The translations under genes were made by a program, and so were the position numbers. A stretch of 38,960 nt of DNA, taken from NCBI GenBank assembly GCA_036821845.1, contig DAISIT010000021.1:1-38960 (forward strand). Direction: 5' to 3'. Origin of the DNA: JAEUMD01 sp937950105. GTDB lineage: Bacteria > Pseudomonadota > Alphaproteobacteria > Rhizobiales > Hyphomicrobiaceae. Below are positions 7,251 to 15,785 of this stretch, in pieces (within the stretch, counting starts at the first letter, position 1; every line of letters begins with the position of its first letter). Under the pieces are notes generated by a model. The model made no database searches, was not told the origin of the DNA, and saw nothing but the letters and a program-made list of their open reading frames with translations.

Positions 7251-7607
7251 ATGTCGTTCGGATTGCCGGCGTGGGCCGCGCCGCTGCTGCTGCTGCTCGC
7301 CTCGAACGTGTTCATGACGTTCGCCTGGTACGGCCACCTCAACTACAAGAGCGCACCGTTGTGGATCGTCATTCTGGCGAGCTGGGGCATCGCGTTCTTC
7401 GAGTATTGCCTCGCCGTGCCCGCCAACCGTATCGGCAGCGCGGTCTACTCGGGTGCCGAGCTGAAGACGATCCAGGAGATCATCACGCTGGCGGTCTTCG
7501 CGGGCTTCTCGGTGCTCTATCTGAAGGAGCCGTTCACGCTCAATCACCTCGTCGGCTTCACCTTCATCGCGCTCGGCGCCGCGTTCATCTTCAAGGGACC
7601 GTTCTGA
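7251..7607 (+). CDS. DMT-family membrane protein, DUF486
   Basis: A 118-residue inner-membrane protein with four predicted transmembrane helices (about 8-27, 36-55, 71-92 and 98-115). The sequence pattern, including NVFMTFAWYGHL, EYCLAVPANRIG and the closing LGAAFIFKG, matches the DUF486 branch of the drug/metabolite transporter superfamily. These are half-size transporters, presumed to work as dimers; the substrate is unknown. ATG at 7251 follows a GGGAAAA ribosome-like stretch. It stands alone on the plus strand, convergent with the HIT gene. The upstream 120 bp after the repeat array should hold its promoter, but no clear -35/-10 pair stands out. Confidence 0.85.
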   Translation: MSFGLPAWAAPLLLLLASNVFMTFAWYGHLNYKSAPLWIVILASWGIAFFEYCLAVPANRIGSAVYSGAELKTIQEIITLAVFAGFSVLYLKEPFTLNHLVGFTFIALGAAFIFKGPF

Positions 7608-7637
7608 GCCAGAGGGGCGCGCGCCGATCGTGGGTGT

Positions 7638-8069
7638 TCACGCGAGCGCGGCGCGGATCTTAGCGGCATTCGCCTCCAGCTCTTCCTTCGGCGCGAAGCC
7701 GCGCGCGTGATGCTTCATCGGCGCATCCTCCATGCGCGGGATGACGTGCACGTGCAGGTGGAACACGGTCTGCCCGCCGGCGTGCTCGTTGAACTGGCTG
7801 ATGGTGATGCCCTCGGCCGCCATGGCCGCCTTCACCGCGTGGGCGATCTTCTGCACGGTCGGCAGCAGGCGCGACAGCACCTCGGCCGGCGCATCGAGCA
7901 GATTGCGACAGGCGGCCTTCGGCAGCACGAGGGTATGCCCCGGCGTTTGCGGCATGACGTCCATGAAGGCGATGAAGGCGTCGTCCTCGTAGACCTTGTG
8001 GCACGGGATCTCGCCGCGCAGGATCCTGGCGAAGATGTTCTCGGGGTCGTAGGCGGGCGTTTCAATCAT
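7638..8069 (-). CDS. HIT-family nucleotide hydrolase
   Basis: A 143-residue cytoplasmic HIT protein. The histidine triad is seen as FHLHVHVIPR (about residue 100-109), preceded by NEHAGGQTVFH, and the N-terminal ENIFARILRGEIPCHKVYED is typical of HINT-type phosphoramidases acting on AMP conjugates. The substrate is not known for this branch. I choose the ATG at 8069, which has GAGGA 6 nt upstream; the longer frame runs into the upstream inverted repeat. It is the last gene of the minus-strand group RidA, GDPD, GNAT, HIT, a neighbourhood common in Hyphomicrobiales (from memory, not checked here). Confidence 0.9.
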   Translation of the reverse strand: MIETPAYDPENIFARILRGEIPCHKVYEDDAFIAFMDVMPQTPGHTLVLPKAACRNLLDAPAEVLSRLLPTVQKIAHAVKAAMAAEGITISQFNEHAGGQTVFHLHVHVIPRMEDAPMKHHARGFAPKEELEANAAKIRAALA

Positions 8070-8084
8070 CGCTGGTCCTCGGAA

Positions 8085-8144
8085 TGGTGAGTAGTGAGTA
8101 GTGAGTAGTTGGGCATGCGACAATTCACTGCTCACTATTCACCA
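8085..8144. repeat. 20-bp inverted repeat built on GTGAGTA units
   Basis: The left arm at 8085-8104 lies within three head-to-tail copies of GTGAGTA (8087-8107); the right arm at 8125-8144 is its reverse complement with two mismatches; the loop is 20 nt. It lies between the GNAT stop (8216) and the HIT start (8069). Simple TAGTGAGTAGTGA-type units of this sort look like a dispersed intergenic repeat family, and the hairpin may also attenuate HIT transcription. Confidence 0.8.
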
Positions 8145-8215
8145 CGCACTCACTCTTGTTGTAGCGGGCGGACAGCGCGATTTGAAGACCGCGTGCGCCG
8201 CTTGCCGCCGATGCT

Positions 8216-9406
8216 TCAGTCCTGCACCGGGCCTTTGCGGTAAGGCGTCAGCGCTTGCAACTCGGCGTTCGCCTCTTCGATCACGCTGCGCTCGTGGTCG
8301 AGATAGTGCGCCACGGCCTTGCGCAAGCCGGCGTCGAACATGAAGTGCGCCGAGTGGGTCGTGACGGGGCTGTAGCCGCGCGCCAGCTTGTGCTCGCCTT
8401 GCGCGCCGGCTTCCACCCGCGACAGCCCGAGCGCGATCGCCGCCTCGATCGCCTGATAATAGCAGACCTCGAAATGCAGGAACGGGTGGTGCTCGATGGC
8501 GCCCCAGTAGCGGCCGTAGAGGCAATCGCCGCCGACGAGGTTGAGAGCCCCCGCGATGGGACGGCCGTCACGTTCCGCGAAAATCAGCAGGCAGGCATCC
8601 GGCAGCGCCGCACCGAGTGCCGAGAAGAAGTGGCGGTTGAGATAGGGCCGGCCCCACTTGCGCGCACCCGTGTCCATGTAGAACGCGAAGAACGCATCCC
8701 AGTCCGCTTCGGTGATGTCGCGCCCGCGCACGTGGCGGATCGTCAGCCCGGACGCTACGGCTTCGGCCCGCTCACGCTTCAGCGTCTTGCGCTTGCGCGA
8801 GGCGAGCGTCGCCAGGAAATCGTCGAAGTTGCGATAGCCGGGATTGGTGAAATGGAACTGCTGGCCGGTGCGCAGAAGGAACCCTTGGTCGCCGAGCGCC
8901 CGCCATTCCGGCTCGCCGGCAAAGGTCACATGAAGCGACGAGCAGTCCATTTCGCGCGCCACATGCAGTGCGCCCGCGACCAGCAGGTCGCGCCGCTCGG
9001 CGGCTTCGTCTCCGCCCTCCACCAGCAGGCGGGGCCCCGGCACCGGCGTGAACGGAACCGCGCATTGCAGCTTGGGATAATAGCGCTTGCCGGCGCGGTG
9101 CATGGCGTCCGCCCAGGCGTGATCGAACACGAACTCGCCCTGGCTGTGCGTCTTGGCGTAGAGCGGCATGGCGGCGGTCACGCGGCCTTCTTCGACGAGC
9201 GTGAGGTGGCGCGGATGCCAGCCGGTGCCTTCGCCGACCGCGGCGGTGTCTTCGAGCGCCTTCAGGAAGGCGTGCGCGACGAACGGATTGAACGTCGCCG
9301 GATCCGGGTTGGCGAGGCGATCCCAGGCGTTCGCGTCGACATCCACAATGCGCGCGTGAACCTGCAGCGCCGGTTCGTCAGAGGTATTTGTCTGCGGCTC
9401 TGACAA
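8216..9406 (-). CDS. GNAT/FemAB-like N-acyltransferase (DUF482)
   Basis: A 396-residue protein of the DUF482 'peptidoglycan biosynthesis/recognition' family, with a double GNAT (FemAB-like) fold. Typical segments are ATFNPFVAHAFLKALE near residue 40, HPRHLTLVEEGRVTAAMPLYAKTHSQGEFVFD, YYPKLQCAVPFTPVPGPRLLV, and the C-terminal LYGRYWGAIEHHPFLHFEVCYYQAIE. It probably transfers an acyl or aminoacyl group, but the acceptor is unknown. The only suitable start is a TTG at 9406 with a weak ribosome site, so the N-terminus is uncertain by a few residues. It lies 77 bp after GDPD in the same direction. Confidence 0.88.
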   Translation of the reverse strand: MSEPQTNTSDEPALQVHARIVDVDANAWDRLANPDPATFNPFVAHAFLKALEDTAAVGEGTGWHPRHLTLVEEGRVTAAMPLYAKTHSQGEFVFDHAWADAMHRAGKRYYPKLQCAVPFTPVPGPRLLVEGGDEAAERRDLLVAGALHVAREMDCSSLHVTFAGEPEWRALGDQGFLLRTGQQFHFTNPGYRNFDDFLATLASRKRKTLKRERAEAVASGLTIRHVRGRDITEADWDAFFAFYMDTGARKWGRPYLNRHFFSALGAALPDACLLIFAERDGRPIAGALNLVGGDCLYGRYWGAIEHHPFLHFEVCYYQAIEAAIALGLSRVEAGAQGEHKLARGYSPVTTHSAHFMFDAGLRKAVAHYLDHERSVIEEANAELQALTPYRKGPVQD

Positions 9407-9483
9407 GCGTGGGGCGTCCCGTCCTGTGCAACTCGAAAGCTCAATGTAGGGCGATACGCGCGAAGTGCCAAAGCGGTTGCCGG

Positions 9484-10254
9484 TCAGGGCAGAAAGCCTT
9501 CGAAGGTCGGGGCGTCGGCGTGGGCTCGGGTGACGGAGACATCGGCCTCGGTGCGAACCGTCCAGGTGAACAGGGGCAGGCCCTGCACGTCGCGCACGTA
9601 GCGCGTCACCAGGGTCGGCAGCGCGCGCACGTCATAGGAATAGAAGCTCGGCTCGGCGGGGCCGGATTCGAGCAGATGTGTCAGCCGCTCGGCGCGCGCG
9701 CGGTCGAGCCGGTCGGCCCACCAGTGATCGTCGCCGTCGGCGGCGCGCATGTAATCGCCGGAGACGATGCCGCGCGGTACCGCAGGTGCCAGAGTTCGCA
9801 TCACCGTCATGACGGCGGGATCGAACGACATCAGCGCGAGCGGTCCCGCATAGGCCGACGCGATATCTGCGATGCGCCCGAGGAACGTTCGGTCGGGTGG
9901 CGCCCATTCGCTCTTGATCTCGACCAGTAACGGGACGCGCCCCGCGGTCATGGCGCAGAGGTCCGCGAATGTCGGGATGCGTGCCGCCGCATCGTCCTTG
10001 AACGCCAGCGCCGCGAGATCGTCGGCGGCGAGCCGCGCCACGTCGCCCGTCCCGGCAACGAGCCGGTCGAGCGTGGCGTCGTGGAAAACCAGCGGCAGCC
10101 CGTCCTTGCCCGGCCTCAGATCGCACTCGATGCCGTAGCCGCGCAGGATCGCCGCATCGAACGCACGCACGGTGTTCTCTATGGCGCCGCCGCCCGGCGG
10201 CCCGTGCAGGCCCCGATGCGCGATCGGTCTCAGGAACGCTTCGCGGTCGAGCAT
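9484..10254 (-). CDS. glycerophosphodiester phosphodiesterase family protein
   Basis: A 256-residue cytoplasmic TIM-barrel GDPD. It hydrolyses glycerophosphodiesters to sn-glycerol 3-phosphate and an alcohol, a step in phospholipid turnover. Catalytic and metal motifs are in order: AHRG near residue 11, ENTVRAFDAA near 25, then ECDLR with downstream VFHD (Glu, Asp and His). C-terminal FTWTVRTEAD is the usual last barrel strand. There is no signal peptide, so this is the cytoplasmic UgpQ-like type. The ATG at 10254 is 11 bp after the RidA stop, so the two are co-transcribed; the longer open frame upstream simply overlaps ridA. Confidence 0.92.
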   Translation of the reverse strand: MLDREAFLRPIAHRGLHGPPGGGAIENTVRAFDAAILRGYGIECDLRPGKDGLPLVFHDATLDRLVAGTGDVARLAADDLAALAFKDDAAARIPTFADLCAMTAGRVPLLVEIKSEWAPPDRTFLGRIADIASAYAGPLALMSFDPAVMTVMRTLAPAVPRGIVSGDYMRAADGDDHWWADRLDRARAERLTHLLESGPAEPSFYSYDVRALPTLVTRYVRDVQGLPLFTWTVRTEADVSVTRAHADAPTFEGFLP

Positions 10255-10265
10255 GCTCGCGCCGG

Positions 10266-10733
10266 TTACGGCTTGATGCGGACGACGGCGTCGATCTCGA
10301 CGGCGCAGTTCGCCGGCAGCGAGGCGACACCGACGGCGACGCGCGTATGCCGCCCGGCGTCGCCGAGCACGGCGACCATGAGGTCGGAGGCGCCGTTGAC
10401 GACCTTCGGTTGATCGCCGCTTTCCGGCGTCGAGGCGACGAAACCGTTGAGGCGCATCACCTGCACGACGCGCTCCAGCGTGCCGAGCGCGGCCTTCGCC
10501 TGCGCCAGGATGTTGAGAGCGCAGTGGCGTGCGGCGATCTGCCCGTCCTCGACGCTGAGCCCGGCGCCGAGGCGGCCGGTGAGGATGGTTCCGTCGGGCG
10601 CCTTGGAGATTTGTCCCGACACGAACAACAGGTCGCCCGCGATCAGGTACGGAACATAATTGGCGACCGGGGCCGGGGCTTCCGGCAGGCTGAGACCGAG
10701 GGCCGCGATCCGGTCGTCGATGATGCTGCTCAT
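10266..10733 (-). CDS. RidA family protein (YjgF/YER057c/UK114)
   Basis: A 155-residue protein of the longer RidA subgroup. RidA proteins hydrolyse reactive enamine/imine intermediates released by PLP enzymes, or act on related substrates. Seen here are LLFVSGQISKAPDG near residue 37, the helix with AALGTLERVVQVMRLNGFV, and a C-terminal HTRVAVGVASLP-N-VEIDAVV containing the Arg expected to bind carboxylates. I choose ATG at 10733, with GGAG 9 nt upstream. It is the first gene of the RidA, GDPD, GNAT, HIT unit and diverges from the EipB gene across about 195 bp. Confidence 0.92.
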   Translation of the reverse strand: MSSIIDDRIAALGLSLPEAPAPVANYVPYLIAGDLLFVSGQISKAPDGTILTGRLGAGLSVEDGQIAARHCALNILAQAKAALGTLERVVQVMRLNGFVASTPESGDQPKVVNGASDLMVAVLGDAGRHTRVAVGVASLPANCAVEIDAVVRIKP

Positions 10734-10927
10734 AGGGGAAACTCCGTTTGCCTCGGGCGTAGTCATAGACGCGGGCACGTGGTTGGTCCATCCGCGGTTC
10801 GTGCCGCCGTGCTGCCACGAGAGCGAGGCAGGTGGGCGGGGCGGGCCACCCGCCGGGGTTTCATTCCTGCGTTCGAGCGCCTAAGTTCCCGTCGGCCGAC
10901 CGGCCCGCCAACCGAGGAACTCTGCCG

Positions 10928-11839
10928 ATGCCCGCACGCCGCCGTGCCGTTTGCCTGCTTCTGCTGCCGGCTGTCGCTGCGACCGCGAGCCCTGCCGGCG
11001 CCGCCGAGCCGCCGATCCCGTTCGCGCCGCATCGCGCCGTCTACGATATCGTCCTCGACCGCGCCTCGAGCGGGTCGGGCGTCGTCGAGCTCACGGGGCG
11101 CATGGTCTACGAGCTGCAGGGCAGCCGCTGCGACGGCTACACACAGAACATGCGCTTCGTGACGCGCATGACGCAGCAGGACGGCACCGAGCAGGTCAAC
11201 GATCTCAGAACCTCGAGCTGGGAGGACGTCGTCGCCCGCCGGCTGCGCTTCTCCTCGACGCAGATCCGCGATTCCAAACAGGTCGAGAAGACCAGTGGCG
11301 ACGCCCGCGACGACGCCACCGATGCCGGCATCAAGGTGGCCATCGAAGAGCCCGACAAGCGCGAGATGACGTTGCCCGAGGGCGCCTATTTTCCGATGCG
11401 TCACTCCGAGGCGCTGGTCGCCGCCGCCCGCGCCGGCGAGAGCCGACTGGTCGCCGACCTGTACGACGGTTCGGAGAAAGGTGAGAAGCTCTATACGACA
11501 AGCGCAGTCATCGGGCCGCTGACCGAGAGCGGGGCCCCCGACGTGCCCGAGCAACTGGCGACGCGCGCGACGCTCTCGGCGGTGCCGTCATGGCCCGTCT
11601 CGATCGGCTACTTCGAGCCGAAGGCGCTCGGCCGCGATTCCGTGCCGTCCTACGAGCTGTCGTTCCGCATCTACGCGAACGGCGTGTCGAGCCGGCTGCT
11701 GATCGACTACGGGGATTTTTCCGTGCGCGGCGAGCTGACCGAGCTGACGTATTATCCGGCGAGCGAATGCCCGGACTCCGCAGGGTCGTCCGCTGTTCCC
11801 CTGGTGGCGCCGCCGAAAGATGCCGCGCCGAAGCCGTGA
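10928..11839 (+). CDS. EipB-like cell-envelope integrity protein (DUF1849)
   Basis: A 303-residue periplasmic protein with a signal peptide (residues 1-26, cleavage after AGAAE). It matches the DUF1849/EipB family of alphaproteobacteria: PHRAVYDIVL opening, SGVVELTGRMVYEL, a basic-acidic middle and a closing SRLLIDYGDFSVRGELTELTYY. Two cysteines, Cys68 (GSRCDGY) and about Cys281 (ASECPDS), sit where Brucella EipB has its conserved disulfide. EipB is a beta-spiral protein needed for envelope integrity. The ATG at 10928 follows GAGGAAC. It runs convergently into the first GH114-like gene with a 19-bp gap, a context that also suggests envelope polysaccharide work. Confidence 0.9.
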   Translation: MPARRRAVCLLLLPAVAATASPAGAAEPPIPFAPHRAVYDIVLDRASSGSGVVELTGRMVYELQGSRCDGYTQNMRFVTRMTQQDGTEQVNDLRTSSWEDVVARRLRFSSTQIRDSKQVEKTSGDARDDATDAGIKVAIEEPDKREMTLPEGAYFPMRHSEALVAAARAGESRLVADLYDGSEKGEKLYTTSAVIGPLTESGAPDVPEQLATRATLSAVPSWPVSIGYFEPKALGRDSVPSYELSFRIYANGVSSRLLIDYGDFSVRGELTELTYYPASECPDSAGSSAVPLVAPPKDAAPKP

Positions 11840-11858
11840 TGCTTTCGGCCCGGTCCAG

Positions 11859-13310
11859 TCAGGCGATCAGCGCTTCCTGCGGCTCCAGCGTGGCAAGCTC
11901 GCGATCGGCCTTTGAGACGTAAGGCACGAAGCCGAGCGCGCGCAGTTCTTGAGCCGCGGTCGCGGCCTTTTCCGCGTCGTCGAGATATTCGACCACCAGT
12001 ACCGCTTTGCCCTCGCGCTTCAGCCGCTGCAGCTCCTTCGTCGCGTAGTCGATCTCGCCCCTGGCGTTGCGCCGCGCGCCGCCCGCCTGCCCGTAGAGCA
12101 GCTCTTCCTTGGCGGCGCCGTCGATCGCGGCCCGCACTTCGGCGTGTCCCAGAAGGTTCTCGGCATTCTGCATGATGAGGCCGAGACCCGGATACTTCGA
12201 GCGAACGTAGGCCGAGAGGCGGACGAGAAACCGCACCATCTCCGCTTCGAGATCGTGCGCTTTCGCCAGCTCCTTTTCGCGCCGTAAGAGATCTTCGTAG
12301 ACGTCGGCCTTGTCGAGGTAGAGGCCGTCGAAGCCGGCCTTGGCGATGCGGTCGACATAGGCCTGCGGGTTGCCGAACAGCAGGTTCTGCCAGCCCGCGT
12401 CCCAGTAGGCGACGGCGTAGTTCTCCTTCCAGTCGGGGTTCTCCGACAGCAGCCACGCAGGCGGGTCGTTCTTCCACCCCTTCTGCCAGTAGAAGCGGTA
12501 GCTCTCCGCTTCACCGATCGAGAGGTAGGCGTAGACGAGGCGCGGCGGGCCGCCGTAGCGGGCCTTGAGGCGGGCGACTTCCGCCGGCTTCCACGCGCTG
12601 TCGCCGCCGCCGTCGCGCGCGTAGTCGATCACCAGCACATCGAACGGCGAGGCCGCGGCTTCCGCGATGTCGAGGTCCTGCAACTGATAGGCCCACGAGC
12701 GCGCCTTCGCGAGCGCCGCGTAGGGCGGTGTCTGTACGGCCGGACGCGAGCCCTTACGCGATGCTTTCGCCATTTCTGATGTCGCTGGTTCAGCCGGCTC
12801 GGGGTCCGATGACGTCTTGCCGCCGTCGCCGCTGCCGCCGGCCGAAGCCGCTGGCGGACGGTGGGCGCGTGGGCGTGCGGCGGGTGCGCTGGCCGCCGGC
12901 GTATAGCCCGGCACGTTGCCGGCGAGGACCGGCGGCGGCTTCGCGGAGCGCGGTTTGGGCGCGCCATACCCGGCAGCGCCTCCAGGGTTGCCGGCGCCCG
13001 GGCCGCCACCCGAGGCAGCCGGGCGATTGCCGCCTGCGCTGGCCGGCGGTGCCGTGCCCGCACGGCGCGGCAAGGTCGGCGGTGCCGTGCTCGACGCTTG
13101 TCCGGCCCATCCGGGCGGCGGCGTTCCACGGCGCTGGGCGGGAGCCGACGGAGCGGGGGAGGGAGATGCCGATGGCGGTGATGCGGTGTCGACGGGCGGG
13201 GCCTTGCCTTGCCCGGCTGCCCACAGCTTCCACGCCAGATAGGCGACGACCGCGAGCAGCAGGATGATGGCGATCCACAGCAGGGCGTTGGTCGGCACGG
13301 TGAAGGTCAT
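11859..13310 (-). CDS. GH114-like TIM-barrel protein, membrane-anchored (paralogue 1)
   Basis: A 483-residue protein: one N-terminal TM helix (about 9-28, LWIAIILLLAVVAYLAWKLW), a Pro/Ala/Gly-rich linker to about residue 210, then a barrel related to endo-alpha-1,4-polygalactosaminidases (GH114, COG2342-type). The barrel shows SWAYQLQDLDIAEAAASPFDVLVIDYA, YLSIGEAESYRFYW, GFDGLYLDKADVYED (candidate nucleophile Asp about 331) and LIMQNAENLL (candidate acid Glu about 384). The fold would cut a galactosamine-rich or similar glycan at the cell surface; activity here is inferred. ATG at 13310 is chosen because it places the TM at the N-terminus; the open frame upstream is low-complexity. It is the last of three tandem paralogues on this strand. 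Confidence 0.85.
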   Translation of the reverse strand: MTFTVPTNALLWIAIILLLAVVAYLAWKLWAAGQGKAPPVDTASPPSASPSPAPSAPAQRRGTPPPGWAGQASSTAPPTLPRRAGTAPPASAGGNRPAASGGGPGAGNPGGAAGYGAPKPRSAKPPPVLAGNVPGYTPAASAPAARPRAHRPPAASAGGSGDGGKTSSDPEPAEPATSEMAKASRKGSRPAVQTPPYAALAKARSWAYQLQDLDIAEAAASPFDVLVIDYARDGGGDSAWKPAEVARLKARYGGPPRLVYAYLSIGEAESYRFYWQKGWKNDPPAWLLSENPDWKENYAVAYWDAGWQNLLFGNPQAYVDRIAKAGFDGLYLDKADVYEDLLRREKELAKAHDLEAEMVRFLVRLSAYVRSKYPGLGLIMQNAENLLGHAEVRAAIDGAAKEELLYGQAGGARRNARGEIDYATKELQRLKREGKAVLVVEYLDDAEKAATAAQELRALGFVPYVSKADRELATLEPQEALIA

Positions 13311-13419
13311 GGGCAGGCAAGGTCCTTGGAGCCATTCGGCGCCGGGCCGTGTGGCCGGGCGTTCGCGTGGCACTCTAACACCGCCGCGCCAGCGGGGAAG
13401 ACCGCTGGTCCGGTTGCCG

Positions 13420-14442
13420 TCAACGCGGCGCGGAGGCCCCTTCGGGGCGATAGTCGAGCGTGCCGAGGCTGCGCTCGGCCACCAGCGGCACAATGCCTTC
13501 CTTGTCGAGGCGCGCCACCGCTTTGTTCACCTTCCCTGCGTCGCTCAGATACTCGACCGCGAACACGGCCAGCCCGTTCGATCGCGCACGGCGCAGGAGC
13601 GACAGTGACTCCGCAACCATACCGCGCGGGTTCGCCGTCTCGTCGTGTTCGACACCGTAGAGCAGGTCTTCCTTGGCGATGGCGTCGATGGCCTCGCGCA
13701 CGTCGCGCCGCGCGATCAGTTCCTCGGCGTTCTGCATCACCACCAGAAATTGCGGCGCATCCCGCCGCGCCGTCTCGGCGAGCGCGCGGATGAAGCGCAC
13801 CATGTCGAGTTCGGCCGAGCCGCGCTCGGAAAGCAGCTCCGCGTAGACGTCGGCGCGGTCGAGGTAGACGCCGTCGAAGCCCTGCGCCTTGATGCGCGCG
13901 AGATACGTGTCGGCGCTGGGGGTGCTCGCCGCGTAGATCAGGTCCTGCCATCCCGGTTGCCAGAAGCGCACCCGCCAGTTGCCGTCCCAGCGGTCGTTGG
14001 CGGCGGCGAGCCACGCCGGCGCCTTGCCAGGCTCGTGCCACTCCTGCCGCCAGTAGAAGCGATAGCGCTCGGCCTCGCCGATCGAGAGATAGGCCAGCAC
14101 GATGCGGCGCGAGCCGTCGGGGCGCATCTTCATGCGCTCGACCTCGGCGGGCGTGAACTCGCGCACGAAGCGGCGGTTGGCCGAAATGGCGTGATCCGTG
14201 ACGAAGAGATCGAAGCGCGACGTCGCGATCGCCTCCGGATCGATGAGGCGCAACTGATAGCCCCAGCTTTTCACGCCATTGAGATGCTTGCGGCGGGCGG
14301 TCTGTTCAGAGGTGCCGGCTGTGGCCGTGTGATCGGGCAGGGCTCGCACTGCTTGGCGCTCGTCGGCGTAAGCTAGACTGCAAGCAGCAACAGGGAACGC
14401 CGCCGCGAGCAGGACCCCAAGCCGCCTCGTCACGTTCGTCAT
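13420..14442 (-). CDS. GH114-like TIM-barrel lipoprotein (paralogue 2)
   Basis: A 340-residue protein whose N-terminus (RRLGVLLAAAFPVAACSLAYA) carries a lipobox-like V-A-A-C, so it is probably a lipoprotein. The barrel begins near residue 55 with KSWGYQLRLIDPEAIATSRF and shows YLSIGEAERYRFYW, GFDGVYLDRADVY (Asp about 194), VVMQNAEELI (Glu about 238) and KEDLLYGVEHDETANPRGMV. These are nearly the same motifs as in paralogues 1 and 3. The catalytic pair of GH114 is therefore kept, and a secreted glycosidase is the best guess; the substrate is unknown. The start at 14442 was chosen over an upstream in-frame ATG because it gives the export signal directly. Confidence 0.85.
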   Translation of the reverse strand: MTNVTRRLGVLLAAAFPVAACSLAYADERQAVRALPDHTATAGTSEQTARRKHLNGVKSWGYQLRLIDPEAIATSRFDLFVTDHAISANRRFVREFTPAEVERMKMRPDGSRRIVLAYLSIGEAERYRFYWRQEWHEPGKAPAWLAAANDRWDGNWRVRFWQPGWQDLIYAASTPSADTYLARIKAQGFDGVYLDRADVYAELLSERGSAELDMVRFIRALAETARRDAPQFLVVMQNAEELIARRDVREAIDAIAKEDLLYGVEHDETANPRGMVAESLSLLRRARSNGLAVFAVEYLSDAGKVNKAVARLDKEGIVPLVAERSLGTLDYRPEGASAPR

Positions 14443-14535
14443 CTCTTGCCGACCCGCTGCTGGCGCCGTGATGGTTCTGTTGCCACGATCCTTCGCGACA
14501 TAAAACACCCGCGTCGAGTGCCGACCGAGTGCACG

Positions 14536-15597
14536 TCAAAAATCGGCACCCGGCAGCCACAGCTTGTCGAGGGCGCGCGGCGCGAAGTAGGGGATGAAGC
14601 CTTCCGCCCGCCCGCGTCGGGCCGCTTCGGAACTCTTGGCGCGCGCCTTGACGTAATCGACGAAGAACACCGGCCGCCCCGCCGATCGGGCGCGGCGCAG
14701 GTAGGCGATCGACTCGCGCACCATGCCGGCGTCGTTGGCCTTCTCGCTGTGGTCGACGCCGTAGAAGAGATCCTCCTTGGCGATGGCGTCGATACTGGCG
14801 AGCATGTCGGGCTCCGCCAGCAATTCCTCGGCGTTCTGCAGGATGACGATGAAATCCGGGTTGCGCTTGCGCGCATGCTCGGCGAGCCGCTTGACGAAGG
14901 CGACCATGCGGCGCTTCGCGTCCGGGCACTGTTTGGCCACCTCGGAATAGACGTCGACGCGATCGAGGTAGACGCCGTCGAGACCAAGTTCGATCAGCCG
15001 GTAGAGCGGCGATGGCTCGATGCTGTTGTAGAGATTGCGCCCCTGCTCGTCGCCGAGGATGGTTCGCTGCCAGCCTTCCTCGCAGAAGCGGATGATGCGG
15101 TTTCCCTTCCACTGCGGGTTTTCGCTCATCAGCCAGTCGGGGGCTTCCTCCGCCAGATACTCCTTGTCGAAGTAGTCGGGCCGGTAATCCTCTGCCTCGC
15201 CGATCGAGAGATAGCTGACGACGAGGCGCCGCTTGCCGTCGGTCTTGCGCTGCAGGCGCGATACGTCGGTCGTGCTCATAGGCTCACCGTCGCCGACGCC
15301 GGTGGTGCCGTCGACGACCAGCAGGTCATAGGGCGACGCGGCCGCCCTGGAGACATCGAGGCCGGCGAGCTGATAGCCCCACGAGCCGACGGCGTTGATA
15401 GCGGCCCTCCGGCGCTCGGCGCCGTTCTGCATGGAGGCGCGCGGCGCGGGGACCGGCTTGGGGGCGACGATCGTGTCGGCAGCGGCGCCTTCGGGAGCCG
15501 CTGTCGCTTGGTGGCCCGACGGTACGCCCGTCGCCAGCCCGCAAGCGCAGAAGAGCGCTGTCAGCCGAGCAATCCAGTGCTTGCGCGTGAGAGCCAA
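14536..15597 (-). CDS. GH114-like TIM-barrel secreted protein (paralogue 3)
   Basis: About 353 residues from a TTG at 15597 that follows AGGAG by 8 nt; an upstream ATG at 15696 would add 33 low-complexity residues before the signal peptide. The signal (KHWIARLTALFCACGLATG) probably ends near QATAA. Barrel motifs are VGSWGYQLAGLDVSRAAASPYDLLVVDG, YLSIGEAEDYRPDYF, GLDGVYLDRVDVYSE (Asp about 210), VILQNAEELL (Glu about 256) and KEDLFYGVDHSEKANDAGMV. It is closest to paralogue 2 by eye. It is the upstream-most of the three copies, so transcription of the set probably begins here. Confidence 0.83.
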   Translation of the reverse strand: MALTRKHWIARLTALFCACGLATGVPSGHQATAAPEGAAADTIVAPKPVPAPRASMQNGAERRRAAINAVGSWGYQLAGLDVSRAAASPYDLLVVDGTTGVGDGEPMSTTDVSRLQRKTDGKRRLVVSYLSIGEAEDYRPDYFDKEYLAEEAPDWLMSENPQWKGNRIIRFCEEGWQRTILGDEQGRNLYNSIEPSPLYRLIELGLDGVYLDRVDVYSEVAKQCPDAKRRMVAFVKRLAEHARKRNPDFIVILQNAEELLAEPDMLASIDAIAKEDLFYGVDHSEKANDAGMVRESIAYLRRARSAGRPVFFVDYVKARAKSSEAARRGRAEGFIPYFAPRALDKLWLPGADF

Positions 15598-15785
15598 CCC
15601 GTCCGCTCCTGCCGTCCAAATCGACGGCGACGACCGTCCCGACGCAACGAGACCCGATTCACGCTGGCCGCCGCAAGCGTACACGGGCTCCCGCATGACC
15701 CGGACGTGACGGATCGATCACGCCAGCAGCCATATGCATCAGAAACCTGAAAGTGTGTCGGAGATGCGGTCGCTGGCCACGCGCT

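Noticed and set aside
7054..7663. Plus-strand frames starting inside the 61-bp repeats
   Set aside because: They arise from the repeat and then overlap DUF486 out of frame; no ribosome site and no protein-like composition.
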